Source: Isoetes taiwanensis
Lineage: Eukaryota > Streptophyta > Lycopodiopsida > Isoetales > Isoetaceae
DNA length: 64,000 nt
NCBI GenBank assembly: GCA_021234155.1
Contig: JAJEKV010000074.1
Location: forward strand, 6,445,403 to 6,509,402
Direction: 5' to 3'
Part shown: positions 12,628 to 24,094 of the stretch, piece after piece
Layout: each line of letters begins with the position of its first letter
Numbering within the stretch: the stretch's first letter is position 1
Translations under genes and position numbers: made by a program
The notes under the pieces: model-generated
Databases searched by the model: none
What the model saw: only the letters and a program-made list of their open reading frames with translations
What the model was told of the DNA's origin: nothing

Positions 12628-12954
12628 CATGTATATATACATTTATTTCATGATGATGTATACTTGTACAGTTTGACAGCATTCTTATTACTGCTGCAAT
12701 TTTTCCCTCGAAAACCCTTCAGGGCGGGGTTTTTTTAACCCGGACAGTAATAAGTTTGTTGCACTCCTTTAGGGTCCCATAGGCCGATTGGTCTCAGTGG
12801 ACGATAAAAACCATTCTTTCTTTCTTTCTTCTTTGTCTCGGTTTTGGTGCTCCATGTTTCTACAATCCACTGTGATGTTTGTAGTGCCTTCACTGCAATT
12901 CGTCAGGGTCTCACTCAGTTTCACCTAAACCTCTGCCAAGAATTGCTTATGAGT

Positions 12955-13276
12955 GGGTAAAAGCATGTTAGGGGTGTCCATTTTTTAAACCTGCCAAAGT
13001 ATATACAATAGATACTCCAGAAACTGGTAATTTCTCTTTTCTGTTTTCATGAAAACCAATCTAAAAATTCAAAATAAAAGCCTATGAAACATTGAGATTT
13101 GATGTCATGTGAAATACAAACCTATTAGTGACTAAACAGACTGGATAACCCTAAAAATTAATATCTATTGAGACATTACATAAGTTCCACAGTACCCAAT
13201 GATGGCTACCTTTTTAGATACTTTTTTTGTCACTAAATGATACTTTTTAAGGGACACCCTAACATGCTTTTACTCG
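12955..13276. mobile_element. MITE-like inverted-repeat element, copy 1
   Basis: Terminal inverted repeats gggtaaaagcatgttagggg (left) and, on the complement of the right end, cgagtaaaagcatgttaggg. The triplet AGT flanks both ends (12952-12954 and 13277-13279), consistent with a 3-bp target duplication. No coding capacity. The same family recurs at 49595-49872, also between AGT triplets. Confidence 0.75.
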
Positions 13277-13279
13277 AGT

Positions 13280-16100
13280 CCTAAAACCCTATGGGATGGC
13301 ATGAATAGCAAACCTCAAAAGCCACAGAAAACCTGAAAAGGGAGCTCCGCCATGCTGATAAGGCTTAGGACATCCAACAGCTAAAGCATCTTGTCAGTAT
13401 AGGAGTTTGGATTGCATGCGCCAGATCTATACCTTATATTTGCATGAGAAGAGCTTTGCCTTGATCTCTAGCATCTTCCATCCATTCTCTTGCATTTCCA
13501 GTCTCTGTCTGTTTTCCATGAGACTTTGATGATTTGTAAGTTCAGAATCTCATATACTTGCCATGTTTATCAGAATAAAAAACAAAGGCAAGGAACGCAC
13601 TTACTTTTGTTACAGGTCAGGCATCTGTTACAGGCTGGGCAAATGGCACTGGACACTGGCGCCATAGTCTTTACTTGGATATATTTTATTTTATTTTTAT
13701 GGCAACTTTTCCAGAACTTGGGGAAGATCTAGAGCTTGAACTAATGCTTCCTTGGCTCTTCTGAGCACCAAAAACTGCTTGCTCAAACTTGCTCAAACCC
13801 AAACTTGCTTGCTCTTCCTGCTCGTTTCCTTCAAAACTTTGAAGCTTTTGCGTCTAGCTGCCAAAACTTGCACTGGTCGTTGCTCTCCAAAACCTGGTCG
13901 GCCTGCCCTGCAGGTCGCTCATCTGCTCTTCTATCAGTTCATGCCTTTTCAATAAAAATGGGATTCTGTTTCTGACCCTCTGATCAGTCTTGTCCAATCT
14001 CATCTTCATTTAAAAGGACTTTTTCCCTTAGCTTTAAAAACCCAGCCAGCCCCAAAAAACTATTTTCAATTAAAACTTTATTTTTCGACCAAACTTTTTA
14101 TAAAAAGCATTTGCCAACACAATGGAAAGCAGCAACCCACAAAAAATGAAAAACACAGGTAATATCCAGCTATATATATCAACCTGGACCCCAAAAATGA
14201 ATTTTTTGCAAATGTTGGCTAGCACATCTACTGAGAGCTTATTGCTGGAATTAAAATGCCACACCCTTTGGTTTTCGAGGAAAAAGTCTAGCAATAAGCC
14301 CTCAACAAGGGGCTTGGACAAAATGCAAAGTTGCTAAAATCGCTTTCATAAAAAATCTCATACAAGAAGAAGCCGACGTCGTGCATCACCACCACTATAC
14401 TTGCATCACCGACGCTAGAACACAATGATAAAAAAACAAAACCTCCAAGCATGCCATGCCACAAAACCTTTTCAAAATAGAGGGATTGGTCGTGCATGCC
14501 ATGTGACAATTTAAAACAACATAAATGAATATCAAAAAATGAATAGAGGGTGGGAATCAAGGTACTACTGAGAGATGAGAAAATACTGATGAAAAGTTGA
14601 TGAAGAACCTTGCAATAAGTAAGGATCTTCCAAACTAATTAGCGCCCCAAAAATGCATGTGATGCATGCATGGGATGCAGCAATGCGTGGATGCTCGCTT
14701 TGCACGAAAATCCGATCTGATTTGACATGCTTTGTCTCACAAGGTACGACATCCTGGCAACCAAAAAACTTCTGGTTTATATGAACTTGATCCAAGGGTA
14801 AGGCCAAAGTATTATCCCACTCATGACAAATAAAGCTAAGATAGAAGAGCTTAGAGAATAGGATAAGAAAAACCAAGATAGGCTAACCCATGTAGGAAGT
14901 AGCCCTCTCCTATATGATACCAAAGAAAAGAAACAAGGGTGAAGGGTACTACTGGGAGATGAGAAAAGATTGATGAGCCGATGAAGAATCCTGCAACAAA
15001 TAGCGATCTCCTAAACGAATTACCATTCCAGAAATGCATGTGATGCATGCATGCAGCACATGCAATACATGGATGCTCGCCTTGCACGGGAATCCCGATC
15101 TGATACTCAAATCGATAGCATTCATTCTACCTTTGGTACCCATATCTTCATATTTAATACAATTTTGAACTTCAATGCAAGATGTGCTCTATCCAAAACA
15201 CTTGTGTTCACAATTTCATATGGCTCTCTGTAAAGCTTCCATTGCCATAAGCCTTGAGCCATCAATTCTATGCAATAGGTCTTTTCATACTTTTCAAAAT
15301 CTGTCACTTTTTGTACCTACTGCCACTAGATACAGTCCTTTTGATTGGATACCATACTATGGCGGTTCTTGACGCATGAACCTGCACCTATGGCTAGGGT
15401 AGCAGGGGAGGAAGGGAACTGCCCTATCCTCTCAGTCCGGCACTGCTTCGGCCCATTTGCTTCTATCAGATCAGAGTTTCTGATGCTAGCAGGGAACTGG
15501 CGTCTGATGTAGAATCCATTTGTTTGAAATTCAAGAACTTGAAGCAGAATCAAGGCGATTCTTTCTAGTTTCTTTCCCGGTAAGGCACTAACGTGGCATC
15601 TTTTTGCTCTTTAGCTTCAGAAGAAGCTCTATGTTCTTTGCTTCGAAGCTAGAATGGGCAGACAAATCTTTAGTAACAGGCTTTAGGATAGACTCTTTAG
15701 TGCTGGAGATGCTAATTTTCTATCTTTCTTTCTTGTTAAGACACATCGAAATGGCGTAGATGCCTATAAGATGGAGTAGAAATTGGGAAAGCACTAGGAA
15801 GTGATGAAGTTTCAGGATCCTGAATTAAATTTTTTACCCAGGTTCTCTATCAGTTGGTTTCTTTCCCTTCTTACTGCTCTTTCTTTCTAGCAGAAAGGTC
15901 TTGATGATGTTTGGGATGATTTAGAATGATTCTTCCTGGAAAATTGATTTTGGATTAGTCTAGAGATATTGAAATTTGAATGGAAAGAATAGGGACTACA
16001 GACTGTAGGTTAGCTATGCAGATAGAATGATTAATTTAAGCACTCGGTTCTTTGGTACTGCTATGCCAAGAACCTCATAACCAAACCAGGTGCTGATGCT
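13280..16100. other. Intergenic region without a recognisable gene
   Basis: Mixed sequence. Apart from a dispersed direct repeat (14550-14730 and 14936-15115, listed separately) and pyrimidine-rich stretches near 13.8 and 15.6-15.9 kb, I see no domain, RNA gene or transposon signature. The upstream part of the Copia element (gag, 5' LTR) should lie here if present, but I could not recognise it. Confidence 0.4.
14550..15115 (+). repeat. Direct repeat pair of about 175 bp, 386 bp apart
   Basis: The copies at about 14550-14730 and 14936-15115 share the order: ggtactactg(a/g)gagatgagaaaa, tgatgaagaa(c/t)c(c/t)tgcaa, gaaatgcatgtgatgcatgcatg (with one variant), and atggatgctcgc(t/c)ttgcacg followed by tccgatctgat. 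They are about 85 percent alike by eye. This is probably a local segmental duplication; neither copy encodes a convincing protein. Confidence 0.7.
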
Positions 16101-16314
16101 TAATGTTCGATTTATGCTCAAATACTGATATGTTTGGGCGAGAGCTTGCTCAAGTACTGATGCTTGAGCTTCATTCTAGTTTGCTTCTGTCATCCATATA
16201 CTATGTCAGATATTCCCATTCGATTTCCCAATATTTCAAGAAGATCTGTCTGAATTTTCTAAGCACAACTGTTACTTGCTCTGTTTCCAATCAAACTTCT
16301 AACAAAACTAGTGA

Positions 16315-18295
16315 TATGCTTGTGATAGATAGTGGAGTTGAGAGATCAGTAGTCAGAACTGCTGATGCCCGCAAGCAAAGGAAGAAAAGAACATCAACAT
16401 TTGTGCAAATGGGAGATGGAGAACTGCAAGAAGTTAAAGAATCTGGAATGCTTGAATTATTTGACTTGGAAGGCAATGTAGTTAATCTGCAAAATGTACT
16501 GGTAGTTCCAAATATTACAAGGAACTTAATTTCTGTTAGTCAACTAGTTGACATGGGATTCAAGCTTGTATTTGACAAATACTGTTGCAAAGTATTTGAG
16601 AACAATAAAATTAAGTTTCTTGCAAAACGTGTGGGCAACCTATTTGGGTTTCATAACATTGCTTGTCTGGAAGCATAAATTCAGTGGAGATTCCAACATT
16701 AAAGCTTTGGCATGAGAGACTAGGACATGCTAATGTAGAAAGTCTAAAGGAAATGATTAGGAAAGGAATGATTACTGCACCAGGAAGTAATGATTTTACT
16801 TGTTATGGATGCATGATGGTAAAAAGCACAAGACTACCTTTTCAAAGTAGACATGAACGAGTTGAAGACCTACTAGATTTGATACATTCTGACCTGTGTG
16901 GACCCATTAATGTGAGAAGTATGCAAGGAAAAAGGTATTTTATTACCTACATTGATGACCATTCTAGGCATACTAAATGTTTTTTTCTTAGTTGAAAAAA
17001 TCAAGCTTATAAAGCTTACAGGATCTTTGAAGTAGAAGTAGAGAGAATGACTGGAAGAGTAGTCAAATGCATAAGATCAGATCGTGGAGATGAGTTTGTT
17101 AATGATGAATTTAAGAAATATTGCAGAGACAAAGGGATCAAAAGACAAATCACATGTAGTCACACTCCCCAACAAAATGGAGTGGCTGAGCGAAAAAATA
17201 GGTACATTCTTGACTATGTGAGATCTATGTTAAAGCATTCTGGCCTGCCTAATTTCTTGTGGGAAGAAGCAGTAAGAGCAGCCGTTTATATCCAAAATAG
17301 AATACCTTCCACTAGTATAAATGGACAGATAGCTAAAAATTTGTGGAGCAGGACAAATACAAGGTATGAATATTTAAAGGCTTTTGGATGTATGGCTTTC
17401 TCACATGTACCTAAGGAAGTAAGAAAAAACTTGACAATAGAGCCATAAAAGGTTTTTTAGTAGGGTATGATGATATGCCAAAAGGCTATAGAATCTATGA
17501 TCCAGAGAAAAGAAGAATTATTGTTAGTAGAGATGTGAAGTTCAATGAAACCATACTCTACAGGAACAGAAAGGAAATTGATAGTAGACAAGGCCTGTTT
17601 AGAAGTGTTAAACACAATAATGCAGAGCTAAAGGATGCACCAGTAAATTCTTATATAAAAGATGATGAACACACGGTGCAGGTTCCAAGCAATCAAGATG
17701 AGGAGTCAACTAAATCAGGTCACTATGAAGAAAGCATGAAAAGAGAATCTGATAAGGATGCAAAAGAAAATGCAGTGTCAATTTGTTAAGTAGATTTGGG
17801 AATAATCCTGGAATGCAGCCAAGCATGTGCTCAGATTTTTAAAGGGAACTAGCAATAAAGGTCTAACATTTGCAAATAATAACCTTGAGCTCACTGCATA
17901 CTCTGATGCAGATTGGGGAGGAGACATGGACACAAGAGCATCAACCTCAGGTTATATTCTACAAGTTGGTGGTAGCACAGTATCATGGAGAAGCAAAAAG
18001 CAGGGTTGTATAGCAATGTCGACAACAGAGGCATAGTACAATGCAGCTTCATTAGCATCTAGAGAAGTGGTCTGGGTAAGAAGATTATTGGAAGAATTAG
18101 GTTCAGCACAGCAAAAACCTACTTCACTCTATATTGATAGTATGAGTTGTATGGCCATAACTAGAAATCCAGTGCTTCATGAACGAACAAAGCATATTGA
18201 ACTTCATGTTCATTTTGTAAGGGATATGGTTGCAAAAGGAATAATTGCAGTTGAGTATATAAGTACCACAAACAAATTGCAGACTTGTTAACTAA
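16315..18295 (+). pseudogene. Copia pol remnant (PR, INT, RNase H; RT missing)
   Basis: Protease active-site relic VIDSGVERSVV (about 16320). GAG-pre-integrase LWHERLGHANVESLKEM (about 16700) with the zinc-binding pair CYGCMMVKSTRLPFQS. The integrase carries HSDLCGPI, YFITYIDDHSRHT (first catalytic Asp region), SDRGDEFVNDEFKKYC (second Asp) and HTPQQNGVAERKNRYI with the catalytic Glu. Frame breaks occur near 16680, 16995, 17448 and 17789. From 17815 the RNase H part reads VLRFLKGTSNKGL, YSDADWGGDMDTRASTSGYI, WRSKKQGCIAMSTTEA, a TAG, and then LYIDSMSCMAITRNPVLHER and KHIELHVHFVRD. The element encodes no reverse transcriptase, so it could only have moved with help. It is now dead. Confidence 0.9.
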
Positions 18296-18476
18296 AGTGC
18301 TTCCAGTACAGAGGTTCTTAAAGCTGCAGGAAGATATTGGTGTAAGTTCATCATAACTGTATACATGAATCTACAGGAAATACATTAAAAGGGACAAAAT
18401 GCAGAAAGGTACGGTTTGACACAGATGATTGAGCATGACAAATTATCAGATATGGTATATCTAACATGAAGGGGAA

Positions 18477-19001
18477 TGTTAGAAATATTAATGTTAGATA
18501 TAACTTGAGGATATTGAGCAGGTTAAAGATGCATGATAGTGATGAAGCTAAGGTGAAAAATATCTCTATGATTAAAAGTGAAAATTAATGGTTTAAGATA
18601 AACCATATGACCAATGGTCGTTATCAAGAAAGCGAACATGTTATATTTATATGCATTGAAAGGTCGAATAAGATCGATCAGCTGCCTATTGCACAGGCGA
18701 CCGAAATGGATCAATCCAGAACCGTCTGCAAGCGATTAGAATTAGATCTATAAATAAAACCAAGATGAATGATTTATTGATTCATTTGGAAGGATATGTA
18801 TGAAGGGAAATGACTATTTGGACGGGATCAATTCATTGAACATTGATCAATAGTATAGTCATTTGTTTGAATGAATAGAATAAAATAGAATGAAATCCTA
18901 AGTATTTAAGCTGGTTATATAGCTTATCTGTGATATTAAGTTAGTTGCCTATCTATTTGATTGAAGTATTGAAATTAATTTATCACACTCATTGTTTAAC
19001 A
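18477..19001 (+). repeat. Copia 3' LTR, 525 bp
   Basis: Begins TGTTAGAAATATTAATGTTA immediately after the polypurine tract and ends attgtttaaca, giving TGTTA...TAACA inverted termini. The length is typical of plant Copia LTRs. The matching 5' LTR was not found in the window. Confidence 0.75.
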
Positions 19002-19134
19002 TATCGAACTCTTGTGTGCAAAGTGAGGACCCTTATTTTTTTGTTATCACTATATTGGTGCAGGCTGATATATAACTAGTTATCAATATTGATAGAGTAC
19101 TGATAACTAGTTATCAATACTATTCCACCCATAT

Positions 19135-19359
19135 AAGCCGTTATCGATCTTGGCCTCCGTTGATAACAAAAAATATCTGGCTTTGGTTGTATGTTCTCGG
19201 TCGGATATTTGGCACATAAGGCCCGTCCCGACCTTCAACCCTACCTCGGACTTACGTGCGACCCTACCTCAGACTTACGTGCCAAATATCTGGCCCTAGA
19301 CGTACAGTCTCAGTCATGTATTTTTAGTTATCAACCTCTGCTAGACCGATAACGTTACT
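19135..19359. mobile_element. Foldback MITE
   Basis: An imperfect inverted repeat about 110 bp on each side. Left arm: gccgttatcgatcttggcc, then gttgataacaaaaaatatc and ggatatttggcacataag. The right arm is the complement of gttatcggtctagcagagg, gttgataactaaaaatac and agatatttggcacgtaag. It is non-coding and lies just downstream of the Copia LTR. A separate short palindromic pair (ataactagttatcaat, twice) lies at 19070-19120. Confidence 0.65.
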
Positions 19360-19832
19360 TAATGTCATATTATAACATCCCTAATTACCATATTATGACG
19401 AGCATGCATAGGCATATTACTTGTGTTAATTTTCATCATTACCTATTACTCCATAGCACTTATTAGCATCAATTTTGGCATCTACGGCCATACTATAAGG
19501 GAACTATAGGCTTTAAAAGACTCCAACTTATGGTAAAAAAACATATCTACTAAAACAAACAATGCAAAAAAAGTTTAAACAAATTCTATCCATACACTAT
19601 TTCCTTAGAAATACATATGAATTATAATTATATTCAATGTCCACATCCATACGAACTTTCTCAAAAGAGAAAAGAAAGAAAAGAAAAAAAAAGGATAACC
19701 CATGGATGATTTAGATGCTAGAATACACAAAGACAAAGCATGTTGAACAATGAAATTATTACACCTCGATAGAAAGTTTATTAAAATGGCTATGAATACA
19801 AGCATAGAACATTGTACACATTATAAACAACC
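19360..19832. other. Intergenic region downstream of TSPO
   Basis: AT-rich, including an A/G-rich tract at 19660-19695. No gene is visible. It probably holds the 3' UTR of the minus-strand TSPO gene near its right side. Confidence 0.4.
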
Positions 19833-20480
19833 TTAGACACCTGCAATACGAGCAGTGGCATTAGCAATGGAGTCAACATGGAGAAGATTAGAGTGGAGAT
19901 CGACGACAGTAGTAACAGGGTTGTGAAGATGTTTCCAGACGTTGAAGTTGAGGGCACCAGCAAACAGGATCCAGACAAGGTAAGGCTTGATGAGATTAGC
20001 AGCAACATGGTTGACAGGCTTGAAGGCGACGAGGGAGGCAGAGGCAGCAATTCCAGTAAGGATGATAACCCCAAGGGCAAGGCCAGGTTGATGGAGCCCA
20101 AAGAAGGTGAAGGGCCAGAGAAGGTGAAGGGCCAATTGGGCCACATAAATGGCCAATGGTCTAGCCTGTTGTTTCCAACCCCCTTTGGCCCAAACAAGCC
20201 AAGAGGCCAGGCCCATTGAAGAATACACAAAGGTCCAAACTGTACCAAATATCCAAGTGGGAGGAAGCCATACCGGTTGTTTGAGACTGGTGTACCAATC
20301 GTCCGGTCGATACCGCATGCCCACCGCAGAACCGGCTATGAGCGGTATTGCCACTGCGATTATGAGCGATCTGAACCCCCCCTGCCTTCCAGCCGACCGG
20401 ACTCGGCCGGTAAATTCCTGGGCTGCGCTTGCTGGCGCCCCTCCTGCTATGGATCTGCGAGTTATTCCTTCTGCGCTCAT
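19833..20480 (-). CDS. TSPO: Translocator protein TSPO/MBR family
   Basis: A single-exon frame of 215 codons from ATG 20480. TSPO proteins are five-helix membrane proteins that bind tetrapyrroles and sterols. Plant members sit in the ER/Golgi secretory pathway, are induced by abscisic acid and osmotic stress, and target aquaporins and porphyrins for turnover. Here a polar, basic N-terminal extension (about 1-35) precedes the first helix SLIIAVAIPLIAGSAVG. The family signature follows (WLPPTWIFGTVWTF, about 70-83), then MGLASWLVWAKGG. The fourth region is LALHLLWPFTFFGLHQPGLA and the last LIKPYLVWILFAGALNFNVW. The N-extension is the form seen in land plants. The usual Asn-Leu before the fourth-helix Trp is His-Leu-Leu here. 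The remaining 23 residues after the last helix are hydrophilic. The start is the first in-frame Met and gives a length near the plant norm. Confidence 0.93.
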   Translation of the reverse strand: MSAEGITRRSIAGGAPASAAQEFTGRVRSAGRQGGFRSLIIAVAIPLIAGSAVGMRYRPDDWYTSLKQPVWLPPTWIFGTVWTFVYSSMGLASWLVWAKGGWKQQARPLAIYVAQLALHLLWPFTFFGLHQPGLALGVIILTGIAASASLVAFKPVNHVAANLIKPYLVWILFAGALNFNVWKHLHNPVTTVVDLHSNLLHVDSIANATARIAGV

Positions 20481-21000
20481 TTTTGGAATGGATTGATCGC
20501 CCGAATTGGCCGGTTTGAACCTGTTTGGAGCTTCAAAATGGCGATTTCGGAAAGCGGAGATCAGCCCACGGTTTTCTCTTCCTTCGTTCTCTCTCGAAAC
20601 GTCTTCGCTCTAGATAAGAACGATCCGTCTCGTTGCCCGTCTCATTCAAATCGTCGCCGTCCATATTTTTGCCCATGCATCCCTTGCAAAGTGGCTCTTC
20701 ATTCATTTGACACGTGGCTCATGGTCAACCGTATGATCCTATCGCCCCGTCCGTTTAAAATAACTAAGCAAAAACTCACTATAAGTTGTGTCGGCTGTAA
20801 TATATTTGGGTTATTTATACACGTAGTTGTTTGGCTTAGGTGAGGTGAAGGCAAAAACACCGCTGGATGATTTGGATAGGCACAAAATCACAAATTATTG
20901 TATTTATTGGTGCAAAATGATCTAACAATCGGCAAGGCTTAGTAAAACCTATCAATCGACAAAGCAAAGCCCCATTCAAAAAAAGAAAATACAACATTTC
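20481..21000. promoter_or_regulatory. Upstream flank of TSPO
   Basis: About 500 bp upstream of the TSPO start codon on the minus strand, and the region expected to hold its promoter. The complement contains ACGTG cores (cacgtggctcatgg at 20711 and the tacacgtagttg region near 20819) of the kind bound by bZIP factors in ABA-responsive promoters. That is only suggestive, since such cores are common. No TATA position is assigned. Confidence 0.3.
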
Positions 21001-21002
21001 AC

Positions 21003-21075
21003 AGCTCTCGAAGCCCTACGTCATCCCCCGTGTGAATATGCAAGTGCACCAAAGGGGGTTTAATGGGGATTTCTA
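21003..21075 (+). repeat. Solo inner-arm fragment of the foldback family
   Basis: The string cagctctcgaagccctacg, then cccccgtgtgaatatgcaag and accaaagggggtttaatgg, matches the right inner arm of the foldback elements at 36899-36960 and 56688-56745. No opposite arm is present here. Confidence 0.7.
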
Positions 21076-21204
21076 AATTTTTCACTACATATGTAATTGA
21101 GTTTGTAATTTTTCATTTTTGTTTTTGTTCCTCCCTAATATTTCCGCGTCGCAATCTAAACTAATATCTATACGCCACCTATTTTTTCTTGCATCCTCTT
21201 TCGG

Positions 21205-23592
21205 CAGACACTAATCAGGAGCATCAAGAGATGCCCAACAGAGGTTCTGATGCCTGCCGATGTTGTGCAATTTGACCCAGTGACAAGGTAAGGTTCATTG
21301 CATTTTTCCTCTGTTAGATCGGCTGTTTACAATGCCTGTTAATTGATGGGTTTTCAATGCAGGAAGTTGATCACTTGGTCGCGTCCTAAGGAGCTTTTGA
21401 ACAAAAAATTCTCTATTATTTCTGGTAATCATAGTATTTTTGCTGCACAAATTCTATGCTCTATGATGGGAAATGTCGAACAACGGCTTGAATTTGTCAA
21501 AGCTTATGCAAAACGAAGAAGCCGGGTTTTAAATGGAAACCTATCGAATAAACACTAATTGAAAAGCTCCAGCAATTAAGGAATCAACATAAGGCCTATG
21601 GATGCCCTCCACAAGGCCCAACAGGCACAGCAGTCTTGTCGGCTTGGAAGGTAAAATTTTATTTTCAGCTATTGGAGATCGCCATCGCGATCCTGACCAG
21701 CTGTTGTTTGCAGGATTTTGTTGATGTTGCTACAACAACGTTGAAGGTTAAAGAACGCAAGGATGAAAAGCAGTTCCTCTTTATGCAGGAGGAATCATGA
21801 AGTAAGCTTCTTGCTGTTGTTAACAAGTGGGCAGCACGTAAGCTGACTGATGATCAGGGGGAACTGCCAGATAAGCCATCAAAAGAGTTTTTCAACAAGA
21901 CATTCCTAAGGTACCTTCGAGGAATGAATAATGCCGAGGTCAGCCAACTTATGGATGAAATTCTCGAAGGCAAGGTATTTTTGAAAGTTCAGTCAAGCTA
22001 TACAGGGCGCTTTGATTGCCGACAGAGGGCGCTGGACATCAGAACACTATCACTGATGCATCGTGAAGTGTTGTCCTACGTCAACTGCATTTTAGAAAAG
22101 CAATACAGGAGTTTTGAGGAGTTAGCTATATCTTTTCCAGAACTTTCTGAACAAAGATTGCTGGATATAGCTGACACTGATTTTGATTATGTTAAAGCCA
22201 ACTACAATAAAGACAGTGCAAGGCAATCTACCCAGTGCTTTTTTGGAAGCCATTATCGCGATCATTAAGCCAGAAGAGGCAAGGGAACTGAAAGAGAAGA
22301 GGAACACCATGCACCACGTCACCAAGTCAGGTATTCCTGTTTCTGCACCGGTGTGTGAGAATGCCACTGTGATCTTTATTGACATGCGTAGTTTTACGAC
22401 GTTGTGGGAAGTTAAGAAATACACAGATCTATTTAGCAGGATTGCAGGAATGACGAAAGCCAAAGTTTATCATATCGTCATGTTCCTTAGATCTGCCCAT
22501 TTGCCGAACTGCATGTACAGCCAAAGTCAGATTCAAGGCAGTTCTCACGTTTCCCTTGGGGCGTATGAAGAACAGGCTGGCTGAGCAAAAACAATATCAA
22601 AGAATTTCAGTATTACGTGACCCATATCACCATAAACAGAAGTGAGGCCCGTGTGTTGCCTGTGAAGCCGAAGCTTGAGTTAAGGCTGACTCAGGTGACC
22701 AGTGCACTCAAGAGCACGCCCTTTCTGAAATATCCAATAACTGGTGACGAGGAGGTAGATATGAAAACGAAGAAAAAAAATATTTGGAGTATTTTACAGG
22801 TAAACCCAAGTTCTATTGGGCAGCAATGGATGGTGACTTCATCCACAAGAGGCAGACAAAGACTTCCTATGTTTATGTAATGGTAAAGGAGTTGGTTCAA
22901 ATGGACGGTTGTGTCCTTGATTTTTTTTCAGCAGGCACAGCTTCGAGAGTTGCTCTGATGCAAGGAAAACGTAGTGTTTCCTTTGAATATGACGATAAGG
23001 TATGCCGTTTCCTTCGATCTTTTTTTGAGACTTTAGAGAAGTGGCACGACCTGCAAATAAATAGGAAGAAGAAAATGTAATGCCAAATAAGCCAAGCAGT
23101 TCAGATATGCCAGACATCAAAATCACTCAGGAGACAGATCTTAGCAAGATGGATCAAATACTGGATGCTCTGGATCAGAAAAGCTTCGAAGAGAGGTTAC
23201 AAGAAACCAGGGCACTGCTAGAACAAACTGAAAAAGCAACTGCTGAGCTCGATCCACAGTTCAAGAAGCTGGAGGCTCTGAACAAAAATTTTGAGAAGAT
23301 CCTGCCAGTAATAACAGGTTCTGTCGAAAAACCACTTCATAATTTCGAATATATTGGAGTGTCTGGAGGCGCATCTGGAAGTGGGAGACTAGATGGCGAT
23401 CTTTCACCAAAGAGACAGAAGTTGGTTCGATCTACAGAATACTCAGAAGCATTGGCGGATGAATTGCTGGATACTTCGCAGATCTCACAGCGTGTGCCAG
23501 AGATAGCTGTCGCTATGGATGTGGATATCCCTTACACCACAGGATATACAGAAATGGATACATCACAGACCATTGCAGCAAGAAATGAATAA
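21205..23592 (+). pseudogene. ParB-like / DNA methyltransferase-like gene, decayed
   Basis: A multi-exon coding relic. An exon ending at 21287 (LMPADVVQFDPVT, donor acaag/gtaagg) joins one at 21363 (RKLITWSRPKELLNKKFSI, then SGNHSIFAAQ). This resembles a ParB-like nuclease domain, whose motif is G-N/Q-H-R-x-x-A. A further exon pair is split at 21653/21715 (GTAVLSAWK then DFVDVATTTLKV). Coding character continues through RYLRGMNNAEVSQLMDE (21.9 kb) and GKPKFYWAAMDGDFIHKRQ to GCVLDFFSAGTASRVALMQG and SFEYDD (about 22905-23000). That last part resembles motif I (DPFxGxGT, then an acidic residue after the next strand) of beta-class N4/N6 DNA methylases. A hydrophilic tail (23080-23592) has a coiled coil and PKRQKL. 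At least four frame changes break it. A ParB-like domain ahead of a methylase is a known bacterial and phage layout. The methylase DPPY motif was not found, so the assignment is tentative. Confidence 0.45.
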
Positions 23593-24094
23593 GTAAGAAG
23601 AATAGCAGCAAAGCTTGGCTTAAATATAGAGTCTGTGCCAGAAACTCAGTGAGAATGTCAAAACATGAAACTTTTTTTGTACTTATACTTTTCTGAATAT
23701 ACCTGATTTACGTTATCTACCAGTTTTGCTGAATTTACTTGTCTAAAAGATCGCGACCGCGTTTATTCCGACAAGATTTGCCTTTTATTTAAATAGATAG
23801 TAGTTAGTTCTAAGCAGTGAATTTGTTATATTTTGCCTGCTTCCTTGTCCAAACTTTCGCCATGGCGATCTTTGGGAGCATTAGTGATGCTTTTCGAATC
23901 TCATAATTAATGTCATCCAACCTGGAGGCCATAAGTGTGCAAACAATTTTTGGCGATTGTAATATCTTTGAGCTGATTTACTAATTTTAAACGCTTCATT
24001 CTGCTTGCTTACAACCATTTTCTACTTTGCCCGTGGTGATCGCGACCTATTTCGTTGTCAAACGAGAAAACGAAATTTCTCTAATTAATGAAAT
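23593..24094. other. Non-coding spacer
   Basis: AT-rich sequence between the methyltransferase-like relic and the LTR end. It is probably the 3' flank of the relic. No structure was recognised. Confidence 0.4.

Larger units (their letters stand above)
7831..12833 (+). mobile_element. APE-type non-LTR retrotransposon (LINE), decayed
   Basis: A nearly full-length LINE of about 5 kb. It has an ORF1-like gene (7831-9533), an ORF2 with endonuclease, reverse transcriptase and C-terminal parts (about 9554-12627), and a 3' UTR. The 3' UTR carries a GC hairpin (aaaacccttcagggcggggtttttt near 12712-12736) and ends in a pyrimidine microsatellite (ttctttctttctttctt, about 12815-12833) rather than poly(A). 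Base composition is clearly richer in GC than the surroundings. Two 3'-truncated relatives lie on the minus strand at 52186-53025 and 57548-57912; both contain the conserved 3' phrase on the complementary strand (gaccaactggcctatgggaccc or gaccgactggcctatgggaccc). The exact 5' end and target-site duplication were not identified. The clade is unassigned. Confidence 0.9.
16250..19001 (+). mobile_element. Ty1/Copia LTR retrotransposon, internally deleted
   Basis: In order: protease-like segment, GAG-pre-integrase, integrase core and a vestige of the integrase C-terminus; then a direct jump to RNase H, a polypurine tract (catgaaggggaa, 18465-18476) and a 3' LTR (18477-19001). The reverse-transcriptase domain is absent between about 17790 and 17820. 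The gag region and 5' LTR were not found. The order PR-INT-(RT)-RH is diagnostic of Copia. Confidence 0.9.

Noticed and set aside
20149-20843. Plus-strand ORFs opposite TSPO
   Set aside because: They are shadows of, or overlap, the strongly supported minus-strand TSPO gene and its upstream region, with no recognisable domain.
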